From: Phenylobacterium sp. J426
Lineage (GTDB): Bacteria > Pseudomonadota > Alphaproteobacteria > Caulobacterales > Caulobacteraceae
NCBI RefSeq assembly: GCF_024699945.1
Contig: NZ_JAJOMY010000001.1
Coordinates: 372,001 to 436,000, forward strand
DNA: 64,000 bases
Direction: 5' to 3'
Shown: positions 53,182 to 62,396 of the stretch, piece by piece
Position numbering within the stretch: position 1 is the stretch's first letter
How the letters are laid out: the number at the start of each line of letters is the position of its first letter
Notes under the pieces: generated by a model
What the model saw: only the letters and a program-made list of their open reading frames with translations
Told to the model about the DNA's origin: nothing
Database searches by the model: none
Translations under genes and position numbers: made by a program

Positions 53182-55857
53182 TCAGAACGTGTATTGCAGG
53201 CGAACGTAGCCCCTACGACCCAGCAGGTCGTAAGTCATGGTGTCCGTGTTCGCGTCGGTCCAGCTCTGGATGAACGGCGCGTCGCGGTCGAACAGGTTGT
53301 CGACGCCGACGGCGATGTTGGCCTTCTCCGACACGCGGTAGGCGAACTGGACGTTGTGGTAGAAGACGTTCGGCGTCTCGTCGCCGATGTCGCCGGGCGA
53401 GGCGTTGAAGTCCTTCGCCTTACCGATCCACTGCACCGACCAGGTGGCGTTCCAGTTGACGTCCGACACCGTCAGGCTCGCGTTCGAACGCCAGTGCGGA
53501 TAGCCGCCGTTGCCGCCGCCGATATAGCCGTCGAAGATGATCGGGTCGGCGCCCACGAAGGGGATCACCTCGTACTTGGCGAGGTAGGTCGTGTTCCAGT
53601 CGAGGTCGGCGCGAAGATGCGCCACGTCGAAGGCGTAGCGCACGCCGAAGTCGACCCCCTTCATCGTCTCCTTGCCGGCGTTGGTCGGCTGCGAGGAGAG
53701 GAAGTTCACCTCACCGGTCCGCGTGCTGCGGGTGAAGTGTTCGGGTCCGCAGAACGGGTGCGAAAGGTTCGGGCTGGCGTAGCATACGGCGAGCTTCGTA
53801 GAGCCCGGGATGTTCCGGATCGCGTCCTTGATCTGGATGTCGAAGTAATCGACCGTCACCGACAGGCCCGGCACGAACTCCGGCTGGAAGACCGCTCCGA
53901 GGGTCAGGTTCTCCGACTCTTCCGGCTGCAGGTTCTGGTTGCCGCCCACCGTCGTCAGCACCGTGTTGCCGAGCTGGACGTAGCCGGCCGGCACGCCGGA
54001 GGCCTGGCAGTTGGCGATCAGCGTCGCATCGCCGCTCGTGGAGTAGCGGCTGCACGGATCGGTGGTCGTCAGGTTGCCTTCGGCGACGCCGCCGAACAGC
54101 TCGGGGACGCTGGGGATACGGAAGCCGGTGCCGTACGTGGCCCGCAGGCGCAGGCCGGAGATGACCGTCCAGTCCAGGCCCAGCTTGTAGGTGATGTTGT
54201 TGCCGAACAGGTTGTAGTCCGAGTACCGGACCGCGCCGTTCAGTTCGACGCGCTCGGCGAAGGGCATGTCCGCCAGCAGCGGCGCCGAGAGCTCGAGATA
54301 GGCTTCCTTGGTGTTGACCGAGCCCGAGATCGGATCCTGCTGGTTGGTGTTCGCCACCCCCAGCACCGTCAGCGCGTCGGGGTCGCGCCAGCCCTTCTCC
54401 TCGCGGTAGACCACGCCGGCGGCGACGCCCAGCGGGCCGGCCGGAAGGTCGAACAGCGTGCCGGTGATGTCGGCGGTCACGCTGGCCTGCTCGTTACCGC
54501 CCGTGTCGCGCATCGTGAACAGGATGTAGTCCAGCACCTGCGGCGTCAGATCGCCGTAGCCGAGGTAGTCGGCGCAGGGCGCGGTCCCGGTGTAGCCCGG
54601 CACGCAGGCCGCTATTGTGTTCCGCACCCGCTCCAGGTTGGCGATGTTCGTGGAGCCGTCGATGCCGGTCGTGCGGCCGAAGTTGCCGGCCACTTCCCAA
54701 GACCAGTTCTCGCCGATGTCGCCGCGCAGGCCGGCGACGCCGCGCCAGGTGTCGGTCTCCTGGAAGAACTCGCGCGGGCCGGGTTCGGCCAGACGGCGCT
54801 GGATCAGCAGGAGTTCCTGGCCGGTCGGGTTCGTCGAGTTGTTGGCCGTGATGGTCAGGTTGCGCAGCGAACCGGGCGTGGCGATCTGCCCGGTCTCGCG
54901 GTGCGTGAACAGGAATTCGCCGAACAGTTCGATGCCGTCGGTCAGGTCATAGTCGCCGAACACGCCGACGCTCACCCGCTCGAGCGCGCTGACCGCGTTG
55001 AGGAAAGGGTTCGAGTTGAAGTTGTGCTTCGCCGCGCTGTACGGCTCGAAGAAGTTGCCGTTGCCGCCGGGCGTCTGGTTGAAGTTGATCTGCTGGCCAT
55101 TGGGGAGAACCGCTCGACCGCCGATGGTGGCGGCGCTGCCCACGCAGACGAGCTGGCCGCCGACCTCTCCGAGACCGCAGGGCTCCCGGTCGGCCATGTT
55201 GACCGGGTCCATCTTCTGGTAGCTGACGCCGGCCGTGAACCCGCCCCGCTCGCCCCGCAGGCCCCAGAGCACGTCGACGGCGTATTCGTTGCCGTCGCCC
55301 TCGTCGGTGACGCCGTACTTGCCGGTGACCTGCACGCCTTCGAAGTCCGTGCGGGTGATGATGTTCACCACCCCGGCCACCGCATCGGCTCCGTAGATCG
55401 CCGAGGCGCCGTCCTTCAGGACGTCCATGCGGGCTATCATGCCGGTGGGGATGGTGTTTAGGTCGACGGCGCTGTTGGCGCCGGTGCCGCCATACACGAC
55501 GCGGCGGCCGTTCAGCAGCACCAGGGTGCGATTGATGCCGAGGCCGCGAAGGTTGACCTGCGCCGTGCCCCAGCCGTTGCCGGTCCAGTAGGCGTTGGTC
55601 TGGTTGCCTGCGTTGCCGGCCGAGGCCGGGAGGCGCTGCAGCAGGGTCTCGACGTTCATCACCCCGGTGCGGGCGATCGCCTCCTCCGTGACGACCGTGG
55701 CCGGGCCGACGCCGGTGATGTCGGCGCGCTTGATGCGGCTGCCGGTGACCACCACTTCATCGACCGCGCCCGGGTCCTGCGCTACAGCCGCCGTCCCTGC
55801 CAGGCTAAGCGAGGCGCAGGCGCTCGCGAATAGCAGAGGCTTCGAAATCCGGTTCAT
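53182..55857 (-). CDS. TonB-dependent receptor
   Basis: 891 residues from ATG 55857 (signal peptide to about TAAVAQDPG). The plug begins DEVVVTGSRIKRADITG and has VNLRGLGINRTLVLLNGRR, VLKDGASAIYGADAVAGVVNI; the barrel ends GRRGYVRLQYTF. It is of the large 'GSRI' receptor class frequent in Caulobacterales. Two PepSY genes follow on the same strand, suggesting iron or other metal chelate uptake, though the ligand is not provable. A 12-base AT palindrome lies about 97 bases upstream. Confidence 0.93.
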   Translation of the reverse strand: MNRISKPLLFASACASLSLAGTAAVAQDPGAVDEVVVTGSRIKRADITGVGPATVVTEEAIARTGVMNVETLLQRLPASAGNAGNQTNAYWTGNGWGTAQVNLRGLGINRTLVLLNGRRVVYGGTGANSAVDLNTIPTGMIARMDVLKDGASAIYGADAVAGVVNIITRTDFEGVQVTGKYGVTDEGDGNEYAVDVLWGLRGERGGFTAGVSYQKMDPVNMADREPCGLGEVGGQLVCVGSAATIGGRAVLPNGQQINFNQTPGGNGNFFEPYSAAKHNFNSNPFLNAVSALERVSVGVFGDYDLTDGIELFGEFLFTHRETGQIATPGSLRNLTITANNSTNPTGQELLLIQRRLAEPGPREFFQETDTWRGVAGLRGDIGENWSWEVAGNFGRTTGIDGSTNIANLERVRNTIAACVPGYTGTAPCADYLGYGDLTPQVLDYILFTMRDTGGNEQASVTADITGTLFDLPAGPLGVAAGVVYREEKGWRDPDALTVLGVANTNQQDPISGSVNTKEAYLELSAPLLADMPFAERVELNGAVRYSDYNLFGNNITYKLGLDWTVISGLRLRATYGTGFRIPSVPELFGGVAEGNLTTTDPCSRYSTSGDATLIANCQASGVPAGYVQLGNTVLTTVGGNQNLQPEESENLTLGAVFQPEFVPGLSVTVDYFDIQIKDAIRNIPGSTKLAVCYASPNLSHPFCGPEHFTRSTRTGEVNFLSSQPTNAGKETMKGVDFGVRYAFDVAHLRADLDWNTTYLAKYEVIPFVGADPIIFDGYIGGGNGGYPHWRSNASLTVSDVNWNATWSVQWIGKAKDFNASPGDIGDETPNVFYHNVQFAYRVSEKANIAVGVDNLFDRDAPFIQSWTDANTDTMTYDLLGRRGYVRLQYTF

Positions 55858-55953
55858 GACTACCCCCCAATGTTGCGCCGCAGGGCCGCGTTCGAGCCGC
55901 GATCTTCCACCGGCGTCGGATTTGTCCAGCCGAGCGGAAGAGGGTGTCAACTC

Positions 55954-55965
55954 ATGTATATACAT
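55954..55965. promoter_or_regulatory. Palindrome ATGTATATACAT upstream of the TonB receptor
   Basis: Perfect 12-base AT palindrome in otherwise GC-rich DNA, 97 bases before the receptor ATG. It could be an operator or part of the promoter. The surrounding 600-base gap (55858-56457) holds no supported gene. Confidence 0.4.
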
Positions 55966-56074
55966 AAGAGGCCGACGCCGCAGGTTGGAATTGCTCGTGA
56001 CGGCTGCTGCGGAAAAGCGGACCGGTGTTCGGCCTGCTGGCCGCGGCACGTCATGCCCCAGCGGATGCGGTATT

Positions 56075-56096
56075 CGAGAAGAATCTCGCTTTTTTT
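56075..56096 (+). terminator. Terminator-like hairpin with T run
   Basis: CGAGA-AGAA-TCTCG followed by C and seven T. It is read on the plus strand with no obvious plus-strand gene upstream, so it may be a relic or terminate a small RNA. Confidence 0.4.
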
Positions 56097-56389
56097 ACAT
56101 TCTCTTCAGTTCAGCTTCCGGTGCACCCGGCGCCGCATATTGGGGCAGGACTCCGCTCCGGACCGCGCACGCGGCGGCGCGATCTCTTCGACTCGCGCTG
56201 AACGCCTACGGGAGGAACCGATGTGCGATGGGCTTACCGCGGCCGGGTCGGCGGGTCGGCTTGATGGCGGGGCTAGCGCCCGCACCTGAGGACAACACCA
56301 ACCTGGCGGACAAAAGGTGCGGGGCGTCAGCGGGCCGGTCTGAACGAGTAGGTTGCGACGCCGCTCGCGGCTGCGGTCATCGCAGCATG

Positions 56390-56441
56390 CCATCCGCGCG
56401 GGCCCCGGAGGTTGGGGACCCCGAGCGGCCCGCGCGGATGG
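56390..56441 (-). terminator. Strong hairpin downstream of the DUF4198 gene
   Basis: Perfect 15-base stem CCATCCGCGCGGGCC and its complement with a 22-base loop, starting 17 bases beyond the DUF4198 stop on the minus strand. No T run. Confidence 0.6.
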
Positions 56442-56457
56442 AGGGAGGCGCCCTAGG

Positions 56458-57264
56458 TCAGTGGGCGCCGCCGTGCGCCGGTTCCGCTTCGAACGTCACC
56501 GACGCATTGTTGGTGACGAAGCGTCCGCCGGGCTCCTTGGGGGGATCGAGCGTGGCGGCCACCAGCATCACCGGCCCGGACTTGCCGGCGGGAATGCGCA
56601 CCCAGCCATCGTGATCGGTTAGGAGGTTCTGCCGCTCGCCCCGGGCCGGCCGCACCGTGACGGGATAGCCCGCCAACGGGCGGCCGTTCCGCACGAGCTG
56701 AAACCTAGACGGCGAAGCGGCGCCCGCATCGAACGCCGGGACCAGCTCGACCTCGAGCCCCGTCGGGGCCGCCGCAGCGGGCGTGCAGACCCGGACGCAG
56801 ACGAGTGTCTTGGCTAGACGGCGCGAGCAGAATCTGGAGCGTGGATCCCTTCGGCAGGAGCCGGTGAACCTGCGCGACGTCCTCCGCCTTGAAGGGATGC
56901 TCCTCAAGGTAGATGTCCACCTGTTCGGGTCGCCAGGTGGACTCGCCCCAGATGGTCTGGAGGGTGATCACGCCCATGCCGGACGCTTTGGTGGAGACTG
57001 AAAGGGGCAGTGACTTGGCGTCTGCGCCTGCACCTCCACCGTGGCCGGCTGGCCGCCGACCACCGCACGCGCCTCTTGGACGCGCGTCCGCGGCGAGCCG
57101 ACGTTCAGCGCCGGGAAGTCGGAGGAGGACGTCGCGTGGACGACGAGCGGCCGCCCGCTCGCGCCGACGAAGCCCTCCGGAATGAGGAAGAAGTCGTGTG
57201 CGGCGGCGCTGCCGGCGAACAGCAGCCCGAGGCCCGTGGCCACGGTCAGCAAAGATCTTCTCAT
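56458..57264 (-). CDS. DUF4198 periplasmic protein, two frameshifts
   Basis: Starts MRRSLLTVATGLGLLFAGSAAAHDFFLIPEGF (signal peptide then His-Asp-Phe-Phe typical of DUF4198). The reading shifts near 57018 into SLPLSVSTKASGMGVITLQ and DIYLEEHPFKAEDVAQVHRLLP, and again near 56822 into RRLAKTLVCVRVCTP, PTGLEVELVPAFDAGAASPSRF and TDHDGWVRIPAGKSGPVML. Proteins of this family are linked to nickel, cobalt or copper uptake. Length about 268 residues when bridged. Confidence 0.75.
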
Positions 57265-57284
57265 CGGTTCGAACCTTTTCGAGC

Positions 57285-57845
57285 TTAGAAGCGGGCCGTG
57301 AGGCCGATGTAGTAGCGACGGCCGACCAGGTCGTAGCTGGAAGGGTCGGTGTTCGCCGCGATCGACGGCGAATAGACCCGGGGTTGCTTGTCCGTGAGGT
57401 TGTTCACCCCGCCGCGGACCGTCACCGTCTCGTTCAGCTTCCACGAGCCGTTCAGGTCGAAGTAGTTGACCGCGTCGAGGACCTGTTCCCGGTTGTTGAA
57501 GTTCTCGACGGAGCCCTGGTAGCGCCAGCGCACGCCCAGGCTGAAGGGGTCGTAGTTCCAGCTCAGGGTCGACAAAAACTTCCACTCCGGCAGGGTCAGG
57601 CCGAAGGTGTTGGAGATCGTCCCCTTGCGGTCGGTGAACGCGCCGCCGGGCAGGTCCTGCCGCTTCCACTCCTGCAGCTTGGTGCCGATGACGTTGAGCG
57701 CCACCGTGCCCCAGTGCGGCCCGCCGACATCGGCCAGGGCCACGACCCAGTCGACCTGGAAGTCGGTGCCGCTGGTCTTCAGCGTGCCGAGGTTCGCGTT
57801 GGTCTCAAGGGTGCTCGTGATCTGACCCGAGTTCGGGTCGCGGCG
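57285..57845 (-). pseudogene. C-terminal fragment of a TonB-dependent receptor
   Basis: Barrel end with TISNTFGLTLPEWKFLSTLSW, YFDLNGSWKLNETVTVRGGV, NNLTDKQPRVYSPSIAANTD and YDLVGRRYYIGLTARF, about 185 residues. The plug and most of the barrel are absent; upstream the sequence changes abruptly at about 57845 into the N-terminus of an MFS protein read in another frame. It resembles the end of the receptor at 53182. Confidence 0.82.
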
Positions 57846-58102
57846 GCCCGGACGAGGTCCATCGAGACCAGAAAGCCGCGCCGCGGCAGACGGTCGACGA
57901 AGGCGTTCACAACCGGGCCTACCACGATATAGGCGATCATCTTGATCGCCAGGGCCCCGCCGAGCACGGCGCCGGCGTTCGCGCCCGCAAGATCGTAGGA
58001 CAGGAGACCCAGCGCGACGGTCGCTAGGCCCGTGCCGATCAGGGCGATGACCTGGGCCAAAAAGAGATGCCGATAGGTGCGGTCTCCTAGAACGCTCAAC
58101 AT
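57846..58102 (-). pseudogene. N-terminal fragment of an MFS transporter
   Basis: Starts MLSVLGDRTYRHLFLAQVIALIGTGLATVALGLLSYDLAG, with GGALAIKMIAYIVVGPVVNAFVDRLPRRGFLVSMDLVRA as the MFS loop 2-3 motif. After about 86 residues it meets the receptor fragment. Most of the transporter is missing. The ATG lies 13 bases after the stop of a short reading at 58116. Confidence 0.78.
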
Positions 58103-58115
58103 GACGTTCGCTTCC

Positions 58116-58340
58116 TCAGCGCGAACTTAAGCGTCGGACGCTCACAGGTATTTCGCGAGTCCGGATAGGCGCCCGAGTTGGTCGTGCGATGCGACTGAGC
58201 CGCGAAACGATGTCTTCGAGGTGATGTTCGATTTGGCCCTGCACGAGGGATGCCTTGGCCTTGCCGAGGGCGCTGATCAGGTCCGATAGGATCGATTGGG
58301 CGCGCAGCTCGGACGCACCTGTGAAGCCCCACCCTCAAAC
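58116..58340 (-). pseudogene. Possible remnant of a CsoR/RcnR-like metal sensor
   Basis: The reading SILSDLISALGKAKASLVQG then QIEHHLEDIVSRLSR looks like the second and third helices of DUF156 sensors, but no N-terminal part or start is found. Low confidence; it could also be an unrelated small helical protein. Confidence 0.3.
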
Positions 58341-58358
58341 ATTGTCGTGCTGTCGGAT

Positions 58359-59311
58359 TCATCGGGGTTCGACCGTAACGTGCGCCAGCTCATGCACTCT
58401 GCGCAGACGTTGGCGCACGTCGGCGGCTGAAGCGTCGCCCGTGAAGCTGACAATCGCCGCGTGGGCGCCAGGCCCGATCCGCCAAACATGCAGGTCCGTG
58501 ATCTTGGCGTCCCCGAGCCCTTCAACCTCCTGACGCACTTCGCCCTCCAGGTGAGCATCAGCCGTATCGAGCAGCACGGCGGCTGTGTCGCGCATCAGGT
58601 TCCAGGCCCAGACGGAGATCACGACCGCGCCGACGATGCCCATCACAGGGTCGAGCCAAACCCACCCCAGATATCGCCCGGCGACCAACGCCCCGATCGC
58701 CAGCACCGAGGTCAGCGCGTCGGCAAGGACGTGCACGAAGGCGGAGCGGAGATTGTTATCGTGATGCGCGTGCGCTCGATCGGAGGCGTGGCCGTGGTGA
58801 TCACCGCCATCGGGATGCTCGTGAACATGAGCGTGGCCATGATGGTGATCGTGCCCCCCGACAGGAGAAGGGCGCTCACGACGTTTACGGCGAGCCCCAC
58901 TACGGCCACGAGCGTGGCCTCGCCGAAGCTCACGGGCTGCGGGTTGAGAAGGCGGACGACGGATTCGACACCAATCGCGAGCGCGATCAGGGCGAGCACA
59001 AGCGCAGAGGCGAAGCCGGCCAAATCGCCGACCTTGCCCGTACCGAAGCTGAAGCGCCGGCTGCGCGCGTGACGGCGAGCGTAGGCGTAAGCCGCCGCCG
59101 CGACGGCCAGAGCGCCCGCGTGGGTCGCCATGTGGAATCCGTCGGCGAGCAGGGCCATCGAGTTGAAGACACTGCCGGCGATGATCTCGCCAACCATCAT
59201 CACGGCGGTTAGGGCCACGACCCACAGCGTGCGTCGGGCATTTTCATCGTGCCGTTCGCCGAGGAAGACGTGGTCGTGGGACAAGGCCTCGTCTGAAGCT
59301 GACAGATTCAA
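58359..59311 (-). CDS. dmeF: DmeF-like cation diffusion facilitator, frameshifted
   Basis: Starts MNLSASDEALSHDHVFLGERHDENARRTLWVV. The CDF membrane domain has GSVFNSMALLADGFHMATHAGALAV (H/D metal site). Six C at 58854-58859 break the frame; seven would continue into GGHDHHHGHAHVHEHPDGGDHHGH, a His-rich loop, then LADALTSVLAIGALVAGRYL and the cytoplasmic domain to TVEPR. DmeF exports Co, Ni and other divalent ions. Preceded by the RcnR-like gene, 11 bases upstream. Confidence 0.85.
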
Positions 59312-59322
59312 GGCGGCTCTTC

Positions 59323-59598
59323 CTATTTTGCGTATCGGCGCACGACTGCGATCAGCTCTTCGGCGCCGGAAGCTCGGTCCGCATCCGTTAGGTCGGGCCG
59401 GGCCACGTGCTCGCGGACATGGTCCTCAATCAGCTCGTCCATCAGCCCGTTAACAGCCCCGCGCACGCCGGCAGCCTGATGCAGGATCGTCGAACAGCCC
59501 GCTTCGTCAGCGATGGCCCTCTCGATCGCGGCGACCTGGCCGGCAATACGCCGGACCCGGGCCAAGAGCTGCTCTTTGTTGTTCGTCGTATGCGCCAT
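59323..59598 (-). CDS. RcnR-like metal-sensing repressor (DUF156)
   Basis: 91 residues. The residues His3, Cys35, His60 and His64 occur in the exact positions used by RcnR for Ni/Co. EQLLARVRRIAGQVAAIERAIA is helix 1 of the fold, and GAVNGLMDELIEDHVREHVA is helix 2. It is 11 bases from dmeF on the same strand, so likely a Ni/Co-responsive repressor of that efflux gene. Confidence 0.88.
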   Translation of the reverse strand: MAHTTNNKEQLLARVRRIAGQVAAIERAIADEAGCSTILHQAAGVRGAVNGLMDELIEDHVREHVARPDLTDADRASGAEELIAVVRRYAK

Positions 59599-59839
59599 AG
59601 GCTACCCCCTACCCTATATGACGCGGAGCCGCCAGCCCTCGACTACGTGCGCACGCTCTCTGCGCGCTTCACGGACCAACCGCTGGCGAGGACTGGGCGA
59701 GGCGCCTTTCGACCGGAGGAGGCGCCTTGCTTCTCAAGTCGGGAACTCATTCACGCCCGGTGCAGGCGCGGCGGCTAGTTTGAGGGGTTGCCGCGCTGAG
59801 ATGCGTAGACGTTCACAGACACCTTGTCGGGAGACCCCA

Positions 59840-60211
59840 ATGAAGACCCGCCTTTTCGGACTTGCCGCCCTTGCGGGAGCAACGGCCCTCATCGCTTCCA
59901 GCCCGGCTTGGGCGCATGCGCACCTCGTGAGCTCCAATCCGGCGGCCAACGCCGCCGTCGCGGCCGCGCCGAAGGTCATCACCCTGACCTTCAACGAAAA
60001 GCTCGTACCGGCCTTCTCCAAGTTCGAGCTCACCATGCCGGAGCATGGCGGCATGAAAGTACCGGTGAAGACGACCGTCTCCAAGGACGGCAAGTCCATC
60101 ACCGGTACGCCGCAGAGCGCGCTGACCAATGGAGCCTACAAGATCGTGTGGTCCGCGGCCTCGGCCGACGGCCATAAGATGACCGGCGAAGTGGCCTTCA
60201 AGGTCGGCTGA
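59840..60211 (+). CDS. copC: CopC-like periplasmic copper-binding protein (copy 2)
   Basis: 123 residues from ATG 59840. Signal peptide, then mature HAHLVSSNPAANAAVAAAPK; copper ligands again in the N-terminal His and DGHKMTGEVAF. It differs from copy 1 at scattered positions (for example LTMPEHGG versus VVMPEHGG), so it is an older duplication rather than a recent copy. Confidence 0.93.
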   Translation: MKTRLFGLAALAGATALIASSPAWAHAHLVSSNPAANAAVAAAPKVITLTFNEKLVPAFSKFELTMPEHGGMKVPVKTTVSKDGKSITGTPQSALTNGAYKIVWSAASADGHKMTGEVAFKVG

Positions 60212-60212
60212 C

Positions 60213-61142
60213 GTGCTCGAGCCTGCGGTCATCATCCTCAGGCTGCTGCAGTATGCGGGGGCGATGGTCCTCATGGGATCATCGCTCTTCTTCATCTATG
60301 CCCTCCCCGCCACGGGTCCGGGCTCGGCCGCGGAGGCGCCGTGGGCCCGCAGGCTGCTGGCGGGCGCGGGCGTGCTGCTGGCGCTCGCGACGCTGCTCTG
60401 GATCGCGGCCCAGGCCAGCGTGCTGGCCGGATCGATGGCGGAGGGACTCAAACCCGAGGCGCTCGGCGCCGTGGTGACGAGCATGGACCTCGGCAAGGCG
60501 GGTGTCCTTAGGGCGGGGGTCGCCCTCCTGGCCACGATCCTCGCCGTGATGCTGAGGCCAGCGCGAGCCAGCTGGATCGTCGCGGCCGCGCTCGGAACTG
60601 TCGCGACCGCAACCTTCGCCTGGATGGGTCATGGCGCGGCGACGGAGGGGCCAGGCGGTGTCATCCACCTTGTCTCCGACATCCTTCACAGCTGGGCAGG
60701 GGCCGTCTGGATCGGCGCGCTCGTGGCCTTCGCGCTGATCCTGCGCACCCGCAGCCGCACGCCGGCAGGGGTGGTCGCCCTGCACCGGGCGCTGCACGGC
60801 TTTTCAGGGATCGGCACGCTGCTGGTGGCGGTCCTGGTGGCGACTGGACTCGCCAACAGCTGGTTCTTGGTCGGGGCGGATCGGATCGACGGCCTTTGGA
60901 CCACCTCTTATGGGCGGCTCTTGAGCCTCAAGCTCCTCCTGTTCGTGGCCATGCTCGGCCTGGCGGCCGCAAACCGCTTCCGGCTGACGCCTGTCCTGGC
61001 CCTGGCCTTGGACGACCCCTCACGGCAAGGCGCGGCGCTCGCGGATCTGCGCCGCAGCATCGCGCTGGAGACCGCCGCTGCGCTCGGGATCGTGGCTCTC
61101 GTGGCCTGGTTCGGCACGCTGGCGCCGCCGGCGGCGATGTGA
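60213..61142 (+). CDS. copD: CopD-family membrane protein (copy 2, intact)
   Basis: 309 residues, GTG start one base after the copC stop. Eight or so hydrophobic helices, with MGHGAATEGPGGVIHLVSDIL, HSWAGAVWIGALVAF and ALHRALHGFSGIGTLLVAVLV typical of CopD. Followed four bases later by a Cys/Met-rich protein gene on the same strand. Confidence 0.92.
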   Translation: MLEPAVIILRLLQYAGAMVLMGSSLFFIYALPATGPGSAAEAPWARRLLAGAGVLLALATLLWIAAQASVLAGSMAEGLKPEALGAVVTSMDLGKAGVLRAGVALLATILAVMLRPARASWIVAAALGTVATATFAWMGHGAATEGPGGVIHLVSDILHSWAGAVWIGALVAFALILRTRSRTPAGVVALHRALHGFSGIGTLLVAVLVATGLANSWFLVGADRIDGLWTTSYGRLLSLKLLLFVAMLGLAAANRFRLTPVLALALDDPSRQGAALADLRRSIALETAAALGIVALVAWFGTLAPPAAM

Positions 61143-61146
61143 AGTC

Positions 61147-61593
61147 ATGACGCGCCGCCGCAACACGCGAAATCGGATGACAACGGTCGCTGTGGCGCTA
61201 CCCTCGTGGACGATGCGCTTACTGCTCGCCCTTCTGGCCGTGATCGGCCTCCTGGCCAGCCCGGCGTCCGCCGCGGCGGCCCAGGCGACTTGCCTGGGTC
61301 ATGGTGAGGCGATGATGAGCATGGCCATGCCGGACATGCCGGGGATGGACCACGACGACGACAAGGCCGACCCTTGCTGCGACCCCGCCAACGACAAGGC
61401 GCCCGCCAAGCACGACGACATGAGCTGCCTTCTCGCCTGCATGGCCATGTGCGGCGTGACGGCGGCGCTCCCCAGCGCCCCACCTGTCAGCCTCGCGAAG
61501 CCTGACCATGGCGCGCCGCCGCCTGGGCGGATGGCGTCGTTGACGCCTCACGACCCCGGACGCCTCGAACGACCTCCCAGACCGATCGCCTGA
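61147..61593 (+). CDS. Cys/Met/His-rich exported protein, copper-related
   Basis: 148 residues from ATG 61147; an internal ATG at 61213 (MRLLLALLAVIGLLASPASA) gives a clean signal peptide and may be the real start. The mature part has MSMAMPDMPGMDHDDDKADP and DDMSCLLACMAMCGVTAAL, a Met/His/Cys-rich region suited to binding copper. Shares the plus strand with copD and the next gene. Confidence 0.7.
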   Translation: MTRRRNTRNRMTTVAVALPSWTMRLLLALLAVIGLLASPASAAAAQATCLGHGEAMMSMAMPDMPGMDHDDDKADPCCDPANDKAPAKHDDMSCLLACMAMCGVTAALPSAPPVSLAKPDHGAPPPGRMASLTPHDPGRLERPPRPIA

Positions 61594-61686
61594 CCCCTGC
61601 GCCGCCCCTAGGGCGGCGCATCGCGTGCAGAACCCGGCCGGAGTCCGTCCGGCCATGATGATCGATCCCACTGGGGAGAGTTTCCC

Positions 61687-61980
61687 ATGACCTATCGCAT
61701 TCACCTGACGGCAGCGGCGCTGGCCCTCGGCCTCGTCGCGGCCGCGAGCGCCGCCTCCGCCCAGCCCTACGGCAAGGGCGGCAATTACAGCATGGCTCAG
61801 CCGCCGGCGGCACAACCCCGCCCCGCGCGGGACTGCGACTGTCCGATGATGAAGGGCGACCAAGCCATGCGCGAGCAATGCATGACCATGATGCGGGATC
61901 ATGCGCCACCGGCGCCAAGAACGGCCCGGCCCGTTGATCGCGATCGCCGCGCACCCCCCATCCCCTTAGGCGCGCGGTGA
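61687..61980 (+). CDS. Small exported protein with CDCPMM motif
   Basis: 97 residues with RBS GGGGAGAG before ATG 61687. A signal peptide (HLTAAALALGLVAAASAASA) precedes DCDCPMMKGDQAMREQCMTMMRDHA, a Cys/Met cluster suited to metal binding. Common in copper clusters, no defined family. Confidence 0.65.
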   Translation: MTYRIHLTAAALALGLVAAASAASAQPYGKGGNYSMAQPPAAQPRPARDCDCPMMKGDQAMREQCMTMMRDHAPPAPRTARPVDRDRRAPPIPLGAR

Positions 61981-62051
61981 GCGAGGGCGTCGGCGGCCCC
62001 TGGCCGCCGACGCTTCCGCTTCATCTCCTGTTCTCTCCAGAGGAGACCCTC

Positions 62052-62340
62052 TTGCGGCCCCTATGGCTGATGCTAGGCGCAGCGCGTCTGTCGAGCCCGG
62101 CCCAGACCGGCGACATGGCGCGAATGAACACGGCCGATTCCGCGACCGTCAAGACCGCCGAGAGGCCCGGAACCGTGGAGTCCGTCGACGGCAGAGACGA
62201 TTAAGATCGACCACGGCCCCGTTCCGGGAGCTGGCGGCGATGACCATGGACTTCAAGGCCGCGCCCGGCCCGGTCTAGAGCGTCAAGCCGAATGACAAGG
62301 TCGCCTTAGACCCGACTGAAGGATGGCTCAGGCGAGATCA
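62052..62340 (+). pseudogene. cusF: Decayed CusF-like copper chaperone
   Basis: Fragments in different frames add up to a CusF domain: GTVESVDG, then TIKIDHGPVP, then MTMDFKAAPGPV and SVKPNDKVA. At least two frame changes and an in-frame TAG (62275-62277) interrupt it. CusF binds Cu(I) through Met/His/Trp of this motif. Several lesions in so short a gene suggest real decay here. Confidence 0.65.
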
Positions 62341-62396
62341 CGGCCATCACCAAGCAGCAGGAGGCGTGCGAAGGGGCACGCGTTCGCGTGTAGCCC

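Noticed and set aside
53146..55461. 771-codon open frame on the plus strand
   Set aside because: Antisense to the receptor at 53182; composition only.
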